DNA from: Candidatus Nitrosopelagicus sp.
GTDB taxonomy: Archaea > Thermoproteota > Nitrososphaeria > Nitrososphaerales > Nitrosopumilaceae
Reading direction: 5' to 3'
NCBI GenBank assembly: GCA_028345575.1
Contig: JAOMDR010000008.1
Span: 1 to 51,261 of the forward strand
DNA length: 51,261 nt
A program made the position numbers and the translations under genes. Shown piece by piece: positions 1-7,774 of the stretch. Position 1 is the first letter of the stretch, and each line of letters starts with the position of its first letter. Below the pieces are notes generated by a model. The model did no database searches. It saw nothing but the letters and a program-made list of their open reading frames with translations, and was not told the origin of the DNA.

Positions 1-323
1 ATGTCAATTTTGTTTCGTGACATATTTGCAAATTTTGCAATTTCATAACCAGGATTTCCATATACAATTTTTTGGTCAAATTCAACTCCTTCTTTTTCGC
101 ATTGATTTCCTGCGATATCCATCATAGAATCTAGTTGTTTTTTGTGGTTTTTGTTGAATTTACCAGAGGTATCAAAGTCACCTTTTGGAGGCGCATAAAC
201 TGCATGAAGTACAATAATTTTAGCATCACAGTTTTTTGCAAGATAAATTGCAGACGATAAACCTCTAAAGGAGTTTTTTGAATTATCAAGCGGGACAAGA
301 ATTTTGTTTATGGATGTGGCCAT
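1..323 (-). CDS. Universal stress protein (UspA family), cut by window edge
   Basis: Reading the minus strand from the ATG at 321-323 gives MATSINKILVPLDNSKNSFR, then SAIYLAKNCDAKIIVLHAVY. This is the classic UspA start: a first beta strand ending in VPLD, a helix, then a strand ending in LHAVY. The end of the visible part (VYGNPGYEIAKFA) matches the G-x-P-a-x-x-I region of the family, which precedes the nucleotide-binding glycine motif. The C-terminus lies outside the window. UspA proteins are small cytoplasmic dimers, many of which bind ATP and respond to stress; the ligand here cannot be told. An AT-rich box at about 344-355 sits 26 bases upstream and suggests leaderless transcription. Confidence 0.9.
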   Translation of the reverse strand, partial: MATSINKILVPLDNSKNSFRGLSSAIYLAKNCDAKIIVLHAVYAPPKGDFDTSGKFNKNHKKQLDSMMDIAGNQCEKEGVEFDQKIVYGNPGYEIAKFANMSRNKID

Positions 324-385
324 AAGAAGAATAATTTCAAAGCTATTTAAAAAAGAGGCGCCTCTACCTATGTTCTTCCATTAAC

Positions 386-682
386 TCATGGCGAATCGTT
401 AGATTCCTCAGATTTATCATATTTTTCATGCCATTCTTTAGATTCTTTGTTGAACTCATCAGAAATTTGCTTCATTTTCTCTAATAAGGTGCGATAATTC
501 TTTGTATGATTTTGTATCTTTGTCAAATCGTGAATCATTTTATCAAACATTTCATTCATGGGATTATTTTGGTCTATATTTGTAAGACGTGTTTTAATTT
601 CATCCCAATTTTTCAACATGTCCATTAACAATAATTCTTGTTCAGTTACTAATTCATCTAAAGCATCTTGTTTTACACTCAT
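386..682 (-). CDS. Small helical protein of unknown function
   Basis: The product is 98 residues, strongly charged and almost without glycine or proline before its last residues, so it should be nearly all helix and probably coiled coil (heptad-like LVTEQELLLMDMLKNWDEI near the start). It has no cysteine and no signal peptide or membrane segment. I do not recognise the family. It lies between the stress protein and the tRNA gene on the same strand. The ATG start is the only sensible one. Codon use is similar to its neighbours, which supports a real gene. Confidence 0.65.
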   Translation of the reverse strand: MSVKQDALDELVTEQELLLMDMLKNWDEIKTRLTNIDQNNPMNEMFDKMIHDLTKIQNHTKNYRTLLEKMKQISDEFNKESKEWHEKYDKSEESNDSP

Positions 683-716
683 AATATTTCAAAAATAAAG
701 GAAGATATCAAGTTTT

Positions 717-727
717 AGAAAAAAATA
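717..727 (-). terminator. T-run after tRNA-Ser
   Basis: Directly after the tRNA 3' end the minus strand reads ATTTTTTTCT, a run of seven T (719-725 on the plus strand as A). Archaeal RNA polymerase stops at such runs without needing a hairpin, so this is the likely tRNA terminator. Confidence 0.55.
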
Positions 728-729
728 AG

Positions 730-829
730 CGCCGAGAGAGGGATTTGAACCCCCGTGTGCAGAGCACAGACGCTATCCTGTTTTGAGATTTCGAGGCGTC
801 CGCCTTGGACCAAGCTTGGCTATCTCGAC
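730..829 (-). tRNA. tRNA-Ser(CGA) with a 15-base intron
   Basis: The minus strand folds as a class II tRNA. The acceptor stem GTCGAGA pairs with TCTCGGC (731-737). The D stem is GCC/GGC. The anticodon stem GACGC pairs with GCGTC (769-773). The variable arm is GTGC-TCT-GCAC, and the T arm is GGGGG-TTCAAAT-CCCTC. The anticodon at 791-793 is CGA, which reads UCG serine codons, and the long variable arm fits serine. The anticodon loop is 22 instead of 7 bases, so 15 bases must be removed. The 3' CCA is not encoded. A TATA-like ATTTTATAC lies 26 bases upstream at 850-858. Spliced length is 85. Confidence 0.95.
775..789 (-). other. Predicted tRNA intron (after position 37)
   Basis: These 15 bases (ATCTCAAAACAGGAT on the minus strand) remain when a seven-base anticodon loop CTCGAA/A is restored. 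This places the intron at the canonical site between tRNA positions 37 and 38. The exact cut sites are inferred from loop length; I did not fold the bulge-helix-bulge structure. The enzyme that would remove it, EndA, is encoded at 30311-30847. Confidence 0.8.
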
Positions 830-849
830 ATCAAAAGTAAGAATTTCTA

Positions 850-858
850 GTATAAAAT
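850..858 (-). promoter_or_regulatory. TATA box for tRNA-Ser
   Basis: The minus strand reads ATTTTATAC here, centred 26 bases from the 5' end of the mature tRNA. This is the standard archaeal distance from TATA box to start site. Just beyond it, AAATAAAAAAAG (868-879) stands at the same distance from the fen start codon on the plus strand. Confidence 0.6.
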
Positions 859-900
859 CGAATCAGTAAATAAAAAAAGCAGCAAATACTGAATATCATT

Positions 901-1923
901 ATGGGATTAGATCTAAAACCATTACTAGTCAGAGAAAAAACACAGCTTGAATCATTTACAAATAAAGTTGTAGCAATTGATGCATACAATGCAATCTATC
1001 AATTTTTAGCTATAATTAGAGGTCCTGAAGGACTTCATCTAACAGATTCACAAGGAAGAGTCACAAGTCACATCACAGGATTACTGTTTAGAAACATAAA
1101 TTTCCTCACAATTGGAATTAAGCCAGTTTACGTATTTGATGGTAAACCACCGTCACTAAAATCAGCCGAAATTGAAAAAAGAAAACAGATCAAAAAAGAA
1201 GCCACGGTGAAATATGAAAAAGCAATTACTACAGGAAACATGGAAGATGCAAGAAAATATGCACAGCAGACTACATCAATGAGAGATGGAATGGTAGAAG
1301 ATTCAAAAAAATTATTAGATTTATTTGGAATACCTCATATACAAGCACCTTCTGAAGGAGAAGCGACAGCTGCAAATCTTACAATTACAGGACAAGCATT
1401 TGCATCAGCAAGTCAAGATTTTGATTCAATTTTATTTGGTGCGAAAAGATTAGTGAGAAATTTTACAAATAGTGGAAGAAGAAAATTACCAAATAGAAAT
1501 TCCTACATTGAAGTTTTACCAGAAATGATTGAGTTTCAAAAAAATTTAGAAAGTATGGGATTAACTAGAGAAGAATTAGTAGATACAGGAATATTGATTG
1601 GGACTGATTTTAATCCAGATGGATTTGAAAGAGTAGGACCAAAAACAGCTATCAAGATGATTAAACAGCATAAAAGACTAGAAGATATACCTCAAATTCA
1701 AGAACAGTTAGAACATATTCCATTTGGGGAAATAAGGAAAATTTTTCTTGAACCAAATGTAGCTAAGATAGATAAAATTGAGTTTGGTGAAACAAATTTT
1801 GAAGGAATTGTGAAATATTTGTCAGAAGAGCGTGATTTTTCTAAAGATAGAGTCGAAACATCAATGAACCGATTAAAGAAAAGTCTTGAGAAGAAAAGTC
1901 AAACATTAGATCAATTCTTTTAA
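901..1923 (+). CDS. fen: Flap endonuclease FEN-1
   Basis: This structure-specific nuclease removes 5' flaps during Okazaki-fragment maturation and base-excision repair. The 340 residues match the archaeal/eukaryotic length. The N-terminal XPG domain carries D27 (AIDAYN) and D80 (VFDGKPP). The internal domain carries E152 and E154 (PSEGEA), D173 and D175 (SQDFDS) and D236, the full two-metal set. A helix-hairpin-helix ([10 protein letters not shown]) follows. The last seven residues, QTLDQFF, are a textbook PIP box for binding the PCNA clamp. An A/T-rich box 26 bases upstream suggests a leaderless transcript. The DNA ligase at 27844 would seal the nick it leaves. Confidence 0.97.
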   Translation: MGLDLKPLLVREKTQLESFTNKVVAIDAYNAIYQFLAIIRGPEGLHLTDSQGRVTSHITGLLFRNINFLTIGIKPVYVFDGKPPSLKSAEIEKRKQIKKEATVKYEKAITTGNMEDARKYAQQTTSMRDGMVEDSKKLLDLFGIPHIQAPSEGEATAANLTITGQAFASASQDFDSILFGAKRLVRNFTNSGRRKLPNRNSYIEVLPEMIEFQKNLESMGLTREELVDTGILIGTDFNPDGFERVGPKTAIKMIKQHKRLEDIPQIQEQLEHIPFGEIRKIFLEPNVAKIDKIEFGETNFEGIVKYLSEERDFSKDRVETSMNRLKKSLEKKSQTLDQFF

Positions 1924-1925
1924 TT

Positions 1926-2037
1926 ATGACAAATGGCGAATTGAGTAATTGGTCAGGGTTGGGAATATACTGAATACCAAACAATTCCATCTCGTGTTGA
2001 TGGACTTGCTGAACGGCCAATGTCTAAACTATATTAA
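1926..2037 (+). pseudogene. Possible frameshifted mini-gene after fen
   Basis: An ATG two bases after the fen stop opens MTNGELSNWSGLGIY and stops at 1973. A second frame, open from 1945 to the TAA at 2037, reads VIGQGWEYTEYQTIPSRVDG followed by LAERPMSKLY. The two frames overlap at GGGTTGGGAA. One shift there would join them into a protein of about 37 residues. The second frame has no good start of its own (an ATG at 1933 is followed by an in-frame TGA). It may be a broken small gene, a sequencing indel, a programmed frameshift, or chance. I do not recognise the peptide. Confidence 0.25.
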
Positions 2038-2061
2038 ATCAAATAACACCTAACAAAATGT

Positions 2062-2295
2062 ATGACAGATAATGAACAAATCAAGCATAATTTATTATTG
2101 AATATCAAACGTTTGGAAGGAATTTTAGAAAGAATTGATAAATTTTGTCATAATTATGATCAAGAAAAAGTTGATGCATCAGTAGCAGTTCTAAAAATTA
2201 AAAGTGCAATAGAAAATCTTCGGGAAGTAATACCGGAAATGAGTAAAGATGCTGAATCGATAAATCAAGAAGTAAGTGAAGAAGAAAAAGATTAA
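2062..2295 (+). CDS. Small helical hypothetical protein
   Basis: The product is 77 residues and acidic at the C-terminus (SEEEKD). The middle (NIKRLEGILERIDKFCHNYD, then a helix ending ENLREVI) looks like a three-helix unit. The spacing of RLEGI, a cysteine and a following helix vaguely recalls CsoR-type regulators, but the metal-binding Cys/His set is not present, so I do not assign that family. The gene is followed after 25 bases by another small plus-strand gene, probably co-transcribed. Confidence 0.6.
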   Translation: MTDNEQIKHNLLLNIKRLEGILERIDKFCHNYDQEKVDASVAVLKIKSAIENLREVIPEMSKDAESINQEVSEEEKD

Positions 2296-2320
2296 CTAAC
2301 GTAAAAATGGTAAAAAAGTT

Positions 2321-2497
2321 ATGAGTTTTGAAGAAGATGTAGATGTTTATGGAGAATGTAGAAACTTCATTAAGTTTTGTAAAGAACAAGGGATACAAGT
2401 TACATCTGAAGCAGTTGCTACAATTTGGGCAGCATTTCAGACTAATGTGGCATTAGATGAAGACGAAGATGAAGAAACAACACTAGACGATTATTAG
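2321..2497 (+). CDS. 58-residue acidic hypothetical protein
   Basis: ATG at 2321 opens MSFEEDVDVYGECRNFIKFC and runs to an acidic tail (ALDEDEDEETTLDDY), 58 residues. Helical content is likely in the middle (SEAVATIWAAFQTNVAL). The reading frame follows the upstream small gene on the same strand. Its TAG interlocks with the stop of acs on the other strand in the four bases TTAG. Family unknown. The compositional contrast between a globular core and an acidic tail, with no stop in frame, supports a real gene. Confidence 0.6.
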   Translation: MSFEEDVDVYGECRNFIKFCKEQGIQVTSEAVATIWAAFQTNVALDEDEDEETTLDDY

Positions 2498-4419
2498 TTA
2501 TTTTTTTGATCTTTGATGTTGTTTTGTAGTTCTTGGAATGCAGATTGAATCTCACTTACTGCAGCACCATCTTCAAGAGTACTAACATCGCCAATTTTTT
2601 CATTTTTTGCAATTGCTTTTAGTAATCGACGCATGATTTTTCCACTTCTAGTTTTTGGTAATTTATTAACAATGTAAAATTGGCTTGGAGTTGCGATAGG
2701 ACCGATTTGTGTTCGAATGGTATCACGCAGTTCAGAACGAAGTTCATCTTCAGTAGTGTCGACATTTTCCTTTAACATAACAAACGCAATTATTGATTCA
2801 CCTTTTACTTCATCAGGTATTCCGCATACTGCAGATTCTGCAACATCATGATGTGAAACAATACTACTTTCAAGTTCCGCAGTTCCAATTCTATGACCTG
2901 CAACTTTCAACACATCATCTGAACGACCAAGTAGCCACAAATATCCATCAGAGTCTTTGATAGCATAATCTCCAGGATAGTAAAGTGATTCAAACTTGGA
3001 CCAATAGACATCTTTGTATTTTTCAGTATCTTTCCACAATCCAAGAAGCATTCCAGGCCAAGGATTTTTAATTATTAGTGAACCTTTTGTTTCAGGTTCA
3101 ACTTCATTTCCATCTTCATCAACAACTTCAATATTTAATCCAGGAATAGGTAATGTTGCAGAACCAGGTTTTAATGGAATTGTTTCAATCCCAGGTAAAG
3201 GACTGATTAACATTCCACCAGTTTCAGTTTGCCACCATGTATCAATAATTGGACATTTCTTTTTTCCGATTACATTGAAGTACCATTTCCATACTTCAGG
3301 ATTTATTGGTTCACCTACAGTTCCAAGTAAACGTAAAGTTGAAAGATTAAACGAATGTGGAATATCATCACCAAATTTCATTAGCATACGAAGAGCAGTT
3401 GGAGTTGTATAGAAAATCGTTACACCATATTTTTGAATTATGTCCCACATTCTAGATGAATCAGGATGATCAGGTGCACCCTCATACATTACCTGTGTTG
3501 CACCATGTAACAATGGGCCATAAACTACGTAACTATGACCTGTAACCCATCCAATGTCGGCTGTACAAAAATAGATATCATCATCTTTGATGTCAAATGC
3601 CCATTTGTAGGTTGAATGGAGATGTGTTAGATAACCACCAATCCCATGTAAGACACCTTTAGGTTTTCCAGTGGTGCCAGAAGTGTACAAAATGTATAAT
3701 GAATCATTACTGTCTAGTATTTCTGCATCACATTCTTGAGATGAGTTCTGCATTACCTCATGCCAAAGCAAATCTTTTTCATTCAGTGTTATTTTCTGAC
3801 CAGTTCTTTGATAGACAATCACATTTTTTACAAATTGTACAGATGAGGCTTCATCATCAACTATTTCTTTAAGATTGATTATCTTCCCTTTTCTGTATCC
3901 ACCATCAGCAGTTATGATGATTTTTGATTGTGAATCTTCTACTCTGTCTGAAAGAGATTTTGAGCTGAATCCAGAAAATACAACAGTATGAATTGCACCA
4001 ATTCGAGCACATGCAAGCATAGATATGGGCAATTCAGGAATCATAGGAAGGTAAATCGTGACCCGGTCACCTTTTTTAACACCTAGAGATTTAAGGACAT
4101 TTGCAAGTTTTTTGACTTGGACAAACATTTCATTATACGTGATTTTTCTATCAGTTCCATCTTCACCTTCCCATAAAATTGCCGGTTTCTCAGATTTAGA
4201 TTCCTGATGTACATCTAACGCATTATACGATGCATTAATTTTTCCACCAACAAACCATCTTGCAAAAGGAGGATTCCATTGCAAAGTTTCAGTCCAAGGT
4301 TCAAACCAAGATAAAGATTTTGCACAGTTATTCCAAAATGACACATAATCGCTTTTTGCAGAAGATCTAATTGTGGAATCATTGTTTCCTAATCCAATAT
4401 CAAATTCTTCAGAATGCAA
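2494..4419 (-). CDS. acs: Acetyl-CoA synthetase (AMP-forming)
   Basis: This enzyme activates acetate with ATP and CoA to acetyl-CoA through acetyl-AMP. The 641 residues are the usual full length. The adenylate-forming core shows the P-loop-like YTSGTTGKPKG at 245-255, then GHSYVVYGPLLHGAT, WWQTETGG at 395-402, and the hinge region YLWLLGRSDDVLKVAGHRIG. The C-terminal PKTRSGKIMRR holds the catalytic lysine K594, which in bacteria is the acetylation switch. The start is a TTG (4417-4419) giving MHSEEFDIG. The upstream neighbour on the strand (CdvA) is unrelated. In an autotroph it could recover acetate or supply acetyl-CoA. A related acyl-CoA synthetase specificity (for example propionate) cannot be excluded. 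Confidence 0.92.
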   Translation of the reverse strand: MHSEEFDIGLGNNDSTIRSSAKSDYVSFWNNCAKSLSWFEPWTETLQWNPPFARWFVGGKINASYNALDVHQESKSEKPAILWEGEDGTDRKITYNEMFVQVKKLANVLKSLGVKKGDRVTIYLPMIPELPISMLACARIGAIHTVVFSGFSSKSLSDRVEDSQSKIIITADGGYRKGKIINLKEIVDDEASSVQFVKNVIVYQRTGQKITLNEKDLLWHEVMQNSSQECDAEILDSNDSLYILYTSGTTGKPKGVLHGIGGYLTHLHSTYKWAFDIKDDDIYFCTADIGWVTGHSYVVYGPLLHGATQVMYEGAPDHPDSSRMWDIIQKYGVTIFYTTPTALRMLMKFGDDIPHSFNLSTLRLLGTVGEPINPEVWKWYFNVIGKKKCPIIDTWWQTETGGMLISPLPGIETIPLKPGSATLPIPGLNIEVVDEDGNEVEPETKGSLIIKNPWPGMLLGLWKDTEKYKDVYWSKFESLYYPGDYAIKDSDGYLWLLGRSDDVLKVAGHRIGTAELESSIVSHHDVAESAVCGIPDEVKGESIIAFVMLKENVDTTEDELRSELRDTIRTQIGPIATPSQFYIVNKLPKTRSGKIMRRLLKAIAKNEKIGDVSTLEDGAAVSEIQSAFQELQNNIKDQKNN

Positions 4420-4462
4420 TTATAGATATTTGGATTAGGAATGTTTTAAGAATTTTGAACGA

Positions 4463-5269
4463 TTATTGAGAATTCATTCGTTTAATCCAGTCAGATTCAG
4501 GTTCTGCTGGAATTTGTTGCTGTTGAGGAACAGTCATCAACTGAGTTTCAGGTAACTTTGAAGATGAGGACTCATTACTAGGAGGTTCTGGCAAACGAGT
4601 CTCAGTTGGCTCACCTTCAGAAGGGTCTGGTAGATAAGTTCCTGGTATCGCTGATGGTGATACCTGTGGAAGCATATCTTCGAGTGAGAGATTAGATAGT
4701 CTGGATTTAACTTTACTAATCTCATCTTTCTCATGTTTCATATGTTGAAGCATTTCGTCTGTTTCTTTTTGAACATGATCGAAGGTCTCCTGAGAAATTT
4801 CGTTACTTTTGAGTTGAACTTTTGCGTCAAACAAAAGAACTTTGACAGATTTTTCCTGTTCTTCAATTTCGACGACACGATTATCTAATTCAGAACTAAT
4901 TTCAAATTCAGTACGTTGAAGTGTCATTAATTTAGTGTTGTACTTTTCATGAATTATTTCTGCATCAGATTTCATACTGTCGTTGTCAGAGACAATTTCC
5001 ATCAATGCGTTAAGACGTCGGATTACAAGTTCTTTCTGTTTGAGTAAACGTTGTGAATCCAATCTCCACTTTGGAATGAAAATTACTACTTCAGATTGAA
5101 CTACGAGTTGATCAAAAGCAATTTGTTTTAGGCCTTCAGATCCGCAATTAATGCCGACTGTCTGTATAGAACCATCAACATCAGTTGAGGTACCTAAAAT
5201 TTTGCCCATTGGTGCGCCGTACATGTCTTTTACAGCTTTTCCAATAATTTCAACTTCACAGTTGCTCAT
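4463..5269 (-). CDS. cdvA: CdvA-like cell-division protein (PRC-barrel plus coiled coil)
   Basis: In Crenarchaeota and Thaumarchaeota CdvA binds membrane or DNA and recruits the ESCRT-III homologue CdvB to mid-cell. The N-terminus has a small beta barrel of PRC type (EIIGKAVKDMYGAPMGKILG, then TDVDGS, ending in VVIFIPKWRLDSQRLL), as I recall for CdvA. A long charged coiled coil follows (about residues 80-205). A Pro/Ser/Glu-rich linker then leads to a short conserved-looking tail SDWIKRMNSQ, where CdvA proteins carry their CdvB-binding element. I chose the ATG at 5269 over an in-frame TTG at 5299. The TTATAC box (5290-5295) would fit leaderless initiation at 5269 and lies inside the longer version. 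No cdvB or cdvC is in the window. Confidence 0.75.
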   Translation of the reverse strand: MSNCEVEIIGKAVKDMYGAPMGKILGTSTDVDGSIQTVGINCGSEGLKQIAFDQLVVQSEVVIFIPKWRLDSQRLLKQKELVIRRLNALMEIVSDNDSMKSDAEIIHEKYNTKLMTLQRTEFEISSELDNRVVEIEEQEKSVKVLLFDAKVQLKSNEISQETFDHVQKETDEMLQHMKHEKDEISKVKSRLSNLSLEDMLPQVSPSAIPGTYLPDPSEGEPTETRLPEPPSNESSSSKLPETQLMTVPQQQQIPAEPESDWIKRMNSQ

Positions 5270-5289
5270 GAATGAAAGTTGAAAGATCT

Positions 5290-5295
5290 GTATAA
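5290..5295 (-). promoter_or_regulatory. TATA box deciding the cdvA start
   Basis: The minus strand reads GGTTATACAG, centred about 24 bases upstream of the ATG at 5269. A box in this place makes a TTG start at 5299 unlikely because it would lie upstream of transcription. Confidence 0.45.
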
Positions 5296-5401
5296 CCAAC
5301 CAAGTGTTAACAAGGTTGACAATTTTAGTACAAAGAAATTAACCAAAATAAGAATTCACGACTAACGTAATTTTATTATTATAATTAAATAAAAAAACAA
5401 T

Positions 5402-5713
5402 ATGATAGATAAAGAAGAATTAGGACAAATTATGAAGTTTGTAGCGGAATACTGGGAAAAATTAAAAAATGATTCAGACAATGATGCGTTAAAAATTCTT
5501 CCATCCAAATTTTGGATGAAATCACTTGGAGGACCAGTTGGAAACGAGAAAGGTGTCAAAGGAAGATGGGTGACGACTTTGATGTATCTTGAAGATGAGG
5601 ATATGGAAAAAGCATTCCGTGATGTTTTAACAAGATGGCAAGCAAAAGGTCAACAAACTGCAACTGATCTTCCAACCAAATCACCCGATCTAATTCAAAT
5701 TGGTAGAAGATAA
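5402..5713 (+). CDS. Conserved-looking hypothetical protein, 103 residues
   Basis: A compact soluble protein with helix-rich ends and aromatic positions (FVAEYWEKL, PSKFWMKSLGG, KGRWVTTLMYL). It has no cysteine, signal or membrane segment. The segment GGPVGNEKGVKGRWV looks like an ordered loop. I do not recognise the family. It is transcribed toward the ThyX-like gene, 30 bases ahead of it, but a separate TATA-like box in front of that gene suggests its own transcript. Confidence 0.7.
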   Translation: MIDKEELGQIMKFVAEYWEKLKNDSDNDALKILPSKFWMKSLGGPVGNEKGVKGRWVTTLMYLEDEDMEKAFRDVLTRWQAKGQQTATDLPTKSPDLIQIGRR

Positions 5714-5714
5714 A

Positions 5715-5722
5715 GATAAAAC
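5715..5722 (+). promoter_or_regulatory. TATA-like box supporting the TTG start of the ThyX-like gene
   Basis: GATAAAAC is centred 26 bases before the TTG at 5744. The first in-frame ATG is 37 codons downstream and would cut into the conserved N-terminal fold, so TTG is preferred. Confidence 0.4.
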
Positions 5723-5743
5723 CAATCATAAAAAATAATATTA

Positions 5744-7354
5744 TTGTCTGAATTTTCAAAGAATGAAAGAAAAATTTTAGAAAAACATTTTTCAAATTCA
5801 GATAAGAATGTCTTTGCAGTAATTACACCGAGACAAGTCGATCGTGGTGCATTGATGTCACGATATAGTAGAACTGATAAGAGTATGAGGAAAATTTTCT
5901 TAGATGAGTTTTTAAAAAATAAAAATCGTGGTGAAGAGTTCTACGACAAAGTTTTGTTGGAATATGGAGATGATTCAGTTGCAGAATTGGGAATTGGTCA
6001 AGTAGCAATAGAAGGACTCTCAAATATTGCAGTTAAAAAAATAGAAGACAGAAGAATTGGTTTTTCATATTTAGAAAAATCATCAAGATATGTATCGTGG
6101 GATAAAAAAATTAAAGGAAAATATAAATTTCTTTATGAGCCAACAATAATGAAAACTAAATTTGCAGACGAATATGTTAATGCATGTAATTTAGATTTTG
6201 AGATATATTCTAAAAATATTGAACCCATGTTAAAATTAATTAGAGAAAGAGATTCAATTGATAATTATAAATTTAAAGACAAAGATGGGAAAGAGAAAAA
6301 ATTTAGTGCAATAAATGATGATACAATAATAAAATCTTCAATTAGAATATACAATGCAGCAACTAAAGCAAAAGCACTAGATGCATTAAGAAGTTTACTT
6401 CCTGCATCAACATTAACAAATGTGGGAGTTACAGGAAACGGAAGGGCTTTCGAGTATTTATTATCAATATTATTTGCATCTGAATTAAAAGAAGAAAATG
6501 ATTTAGCATCTCAAATCAAACATGAGCTTGATACTACAATCAAATCATTTGTTAGAAGATCAGATGATAAGTATGGAAAAGTTTTACAGAAATATCTCAA
6601 TAGTATAAAAAAATCCGCTCAAAATATTGCAAAAACATCAATCTCAGGCACGCCAATCAATGGAAAAACAGTAAAACTTGTGGAAAGTGAAAATGAAATT
6701 AAGGTAATCAATAGTGTAATATCTGCAATAATTTATGAACAGTCTCCAGGAATAGTATTTGAGAAAATATTACAACAGGTTAAGAAAATTCCAATAAATA
6801 GAAAAAGGAAGATCATTATGGAAATGACGAATCTAAGAAAAAATAGAAGACATAGACCATCACGTGCATTTGAAATGGCAGAATATACGTTTGATTTAGT
6901 CACAAATTTTGGAATGTTTAGAGATTTTCATAGGCATAGAGCATTAACATTGGAACGACAATTGCTTACAACATTACACGGATTTGATATGCCACAAGAG
7001 GTGAAAGATCTTGGAATGCAAAAAGAATTCAAAGAATGTATGAAAAATTCTGAAAATGTATTTAAAAAAATTCAGAAAAAAAATCCAGAAGAAGCACAGT
7101 ATGTTGTAAATTTTGCATACAACTATCCATACATGATGAAGATGAATATGAGGGAAGCGGTGCATATGATTGAATTGCGCACAGTTCCACAAGGACATCA
7201 AGATTATAGAATCGTAGCACAGAAAATGTATCAGGCAATTAATAAAAAACATCCAATTCTAAGTAATATAATGAAATTTGTGGATATGAATAAATATGAA
7301 TTAGAAAGATTTGAATCAGAAAAAAGAACAGAAGAAAAGAGAAATAAAAAATGA
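5744..7354 (+). CDS. thyX: Two-domain ThyX-like protein (FAD-dependent thymidylate synthase family)
   Basis: ThyX methylates dUMP to dTMP using methylenetetrahydrofolate, NADPH and FAD. At 536 residues the protein is about twice the usual ThyX size and looks duplicated. The N-terminal half has [10 protein letters not shown] followed near residues 103-117 by [18 protein letters not shown], which resembles the ThyX signature RHR-x-x-S-x-N-E-x-S-x-RY with the first residues changed. The C-terminal half has [19 protein letters not shown] near residue 397, which keeps RHR but not the serine pattern, and PQGHQDYR near the end. One active site may be composed from both halves. Start is TTG. It overlaps msrB by four bases (ATGA), so the two are co-translated. 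Enzymatic activity is inferred from family only. Confidence 0.75.
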   Translation: MSEFSKNERKILEKHFSNSDKNVFAVITPRQVDRGALMSRYSRTDKSMRKIFLDEFLKNKNRGEEFYDKVLLEYGDDSVAELGIGQVAIEGLSNIAVKKIEDRRIGFSYLEKSSRYVSWDKKIKGKYKFLYEPTIMKTKFADEYVNACNLDFEIYSKNIEPMLKLIRERDSIDNYKFKDKDGKEKKFSAINDDTIIKSSIRIYNAATKAKALDALRSLLPASTLTNVGVTGNGRAFEYLLSILFASELKEENDLASQIKHELDTTIKSFVRRSDDKYGKVLQKYLNSIKKSAQNIAKTSISGTPINGKTVKLVESENEIKVINSVISAIIYEQSPGIVFEKILQQVKKIPINRKRKIIMEMTNLRKNRRHRPSRAFEMAEYTFDLVTNFGMFRDFHRHRALTLERQLLTTLHGFDMPQEVKDLGMQKEFKECMKNSENVFKKIQKKNPEEAQYVVNFAYNYPYMMKMNMREAVHMIELRTVPQGHQDYRIVAQKMYQAINKKHPILSNIMKFVDMNKYELERFESEKRTEEKRNKK

Positions 7355-7749
7355 GTGAAAAAAATTTTAAAACAGATGAAGAATGGAAACAAGAATTAAA
7401 TTCAGACGAGTATGAAGTTTGTAGATTAAAAGGTACAGAACGTGCATTTACGGGAATGTATTGGGATTGTAAAGATGATGGTGTTTACAAATGTAGAGGG
7501 TGCGGAATGGAATTATTTTCATCAGATACAAAATTTGATTCAGGTACAGGATGGCCAAGTTTTTTTAAACCTGAGGATGATGAGCGTATAGAATACATCG
7601 AAGATAGAACTTTTGGAATGGTTAGAGTTGAAGTTAATTGTAAAAAATGTGGTTCACATTTAGGACATGTTTTTGATGATGGCCCTGCACCATCAAAACT
7701 CAGATACTGTATCAACTCATTATCTCTCAAACTAGACAAGTCAAATTAA
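7351..7749 (+). CDS. msrB: Peptide-methionine (R)-S-oxide reductase MsrB
   Basis: It repairs oxidised methionine (R-sulfoxide) in proteins, in the cytoplasm. The 132 residues are the full single-domain length. The two zinc CxxC pairs are C48/C51 (KCRGCG) and C97/C100 ([10 protein letters not shown]). The substrate pocket [11 protein letters not shown] is intact, and the nucleophile C120 sits in [10 protein letters not shown]24 or C40 may resolve the disulfide. It overlaps the ThyX-like gene by ATGA and is followed after 25 bases by hom, so this is a plus-strand operon. Oxidative stress repair is plausible in an aerobic ammonia oxidiser. Confidence 0.95.
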   Translation: MSEKNFKTDEEWKQELNSDEYEVCRLKGTERAFTGMYWDCKDDGVYKCRGCGMELFSSDTKFDSGTGWPSFFKPEDDERIEYIEDRTFGMVRVEVNCKKCGSHLGHVFDDGPAPSKLRYCINSLSLKLDKSN

Positions 7750-7774
7750 ATAATCCATCGGATTTTACGATACT

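Noticed and set aside
2062-2295. CsoR-type metal regulator
   Set aside because: Only the helix spacing is suggestive; the Cys-His-Cys copper site is absent.
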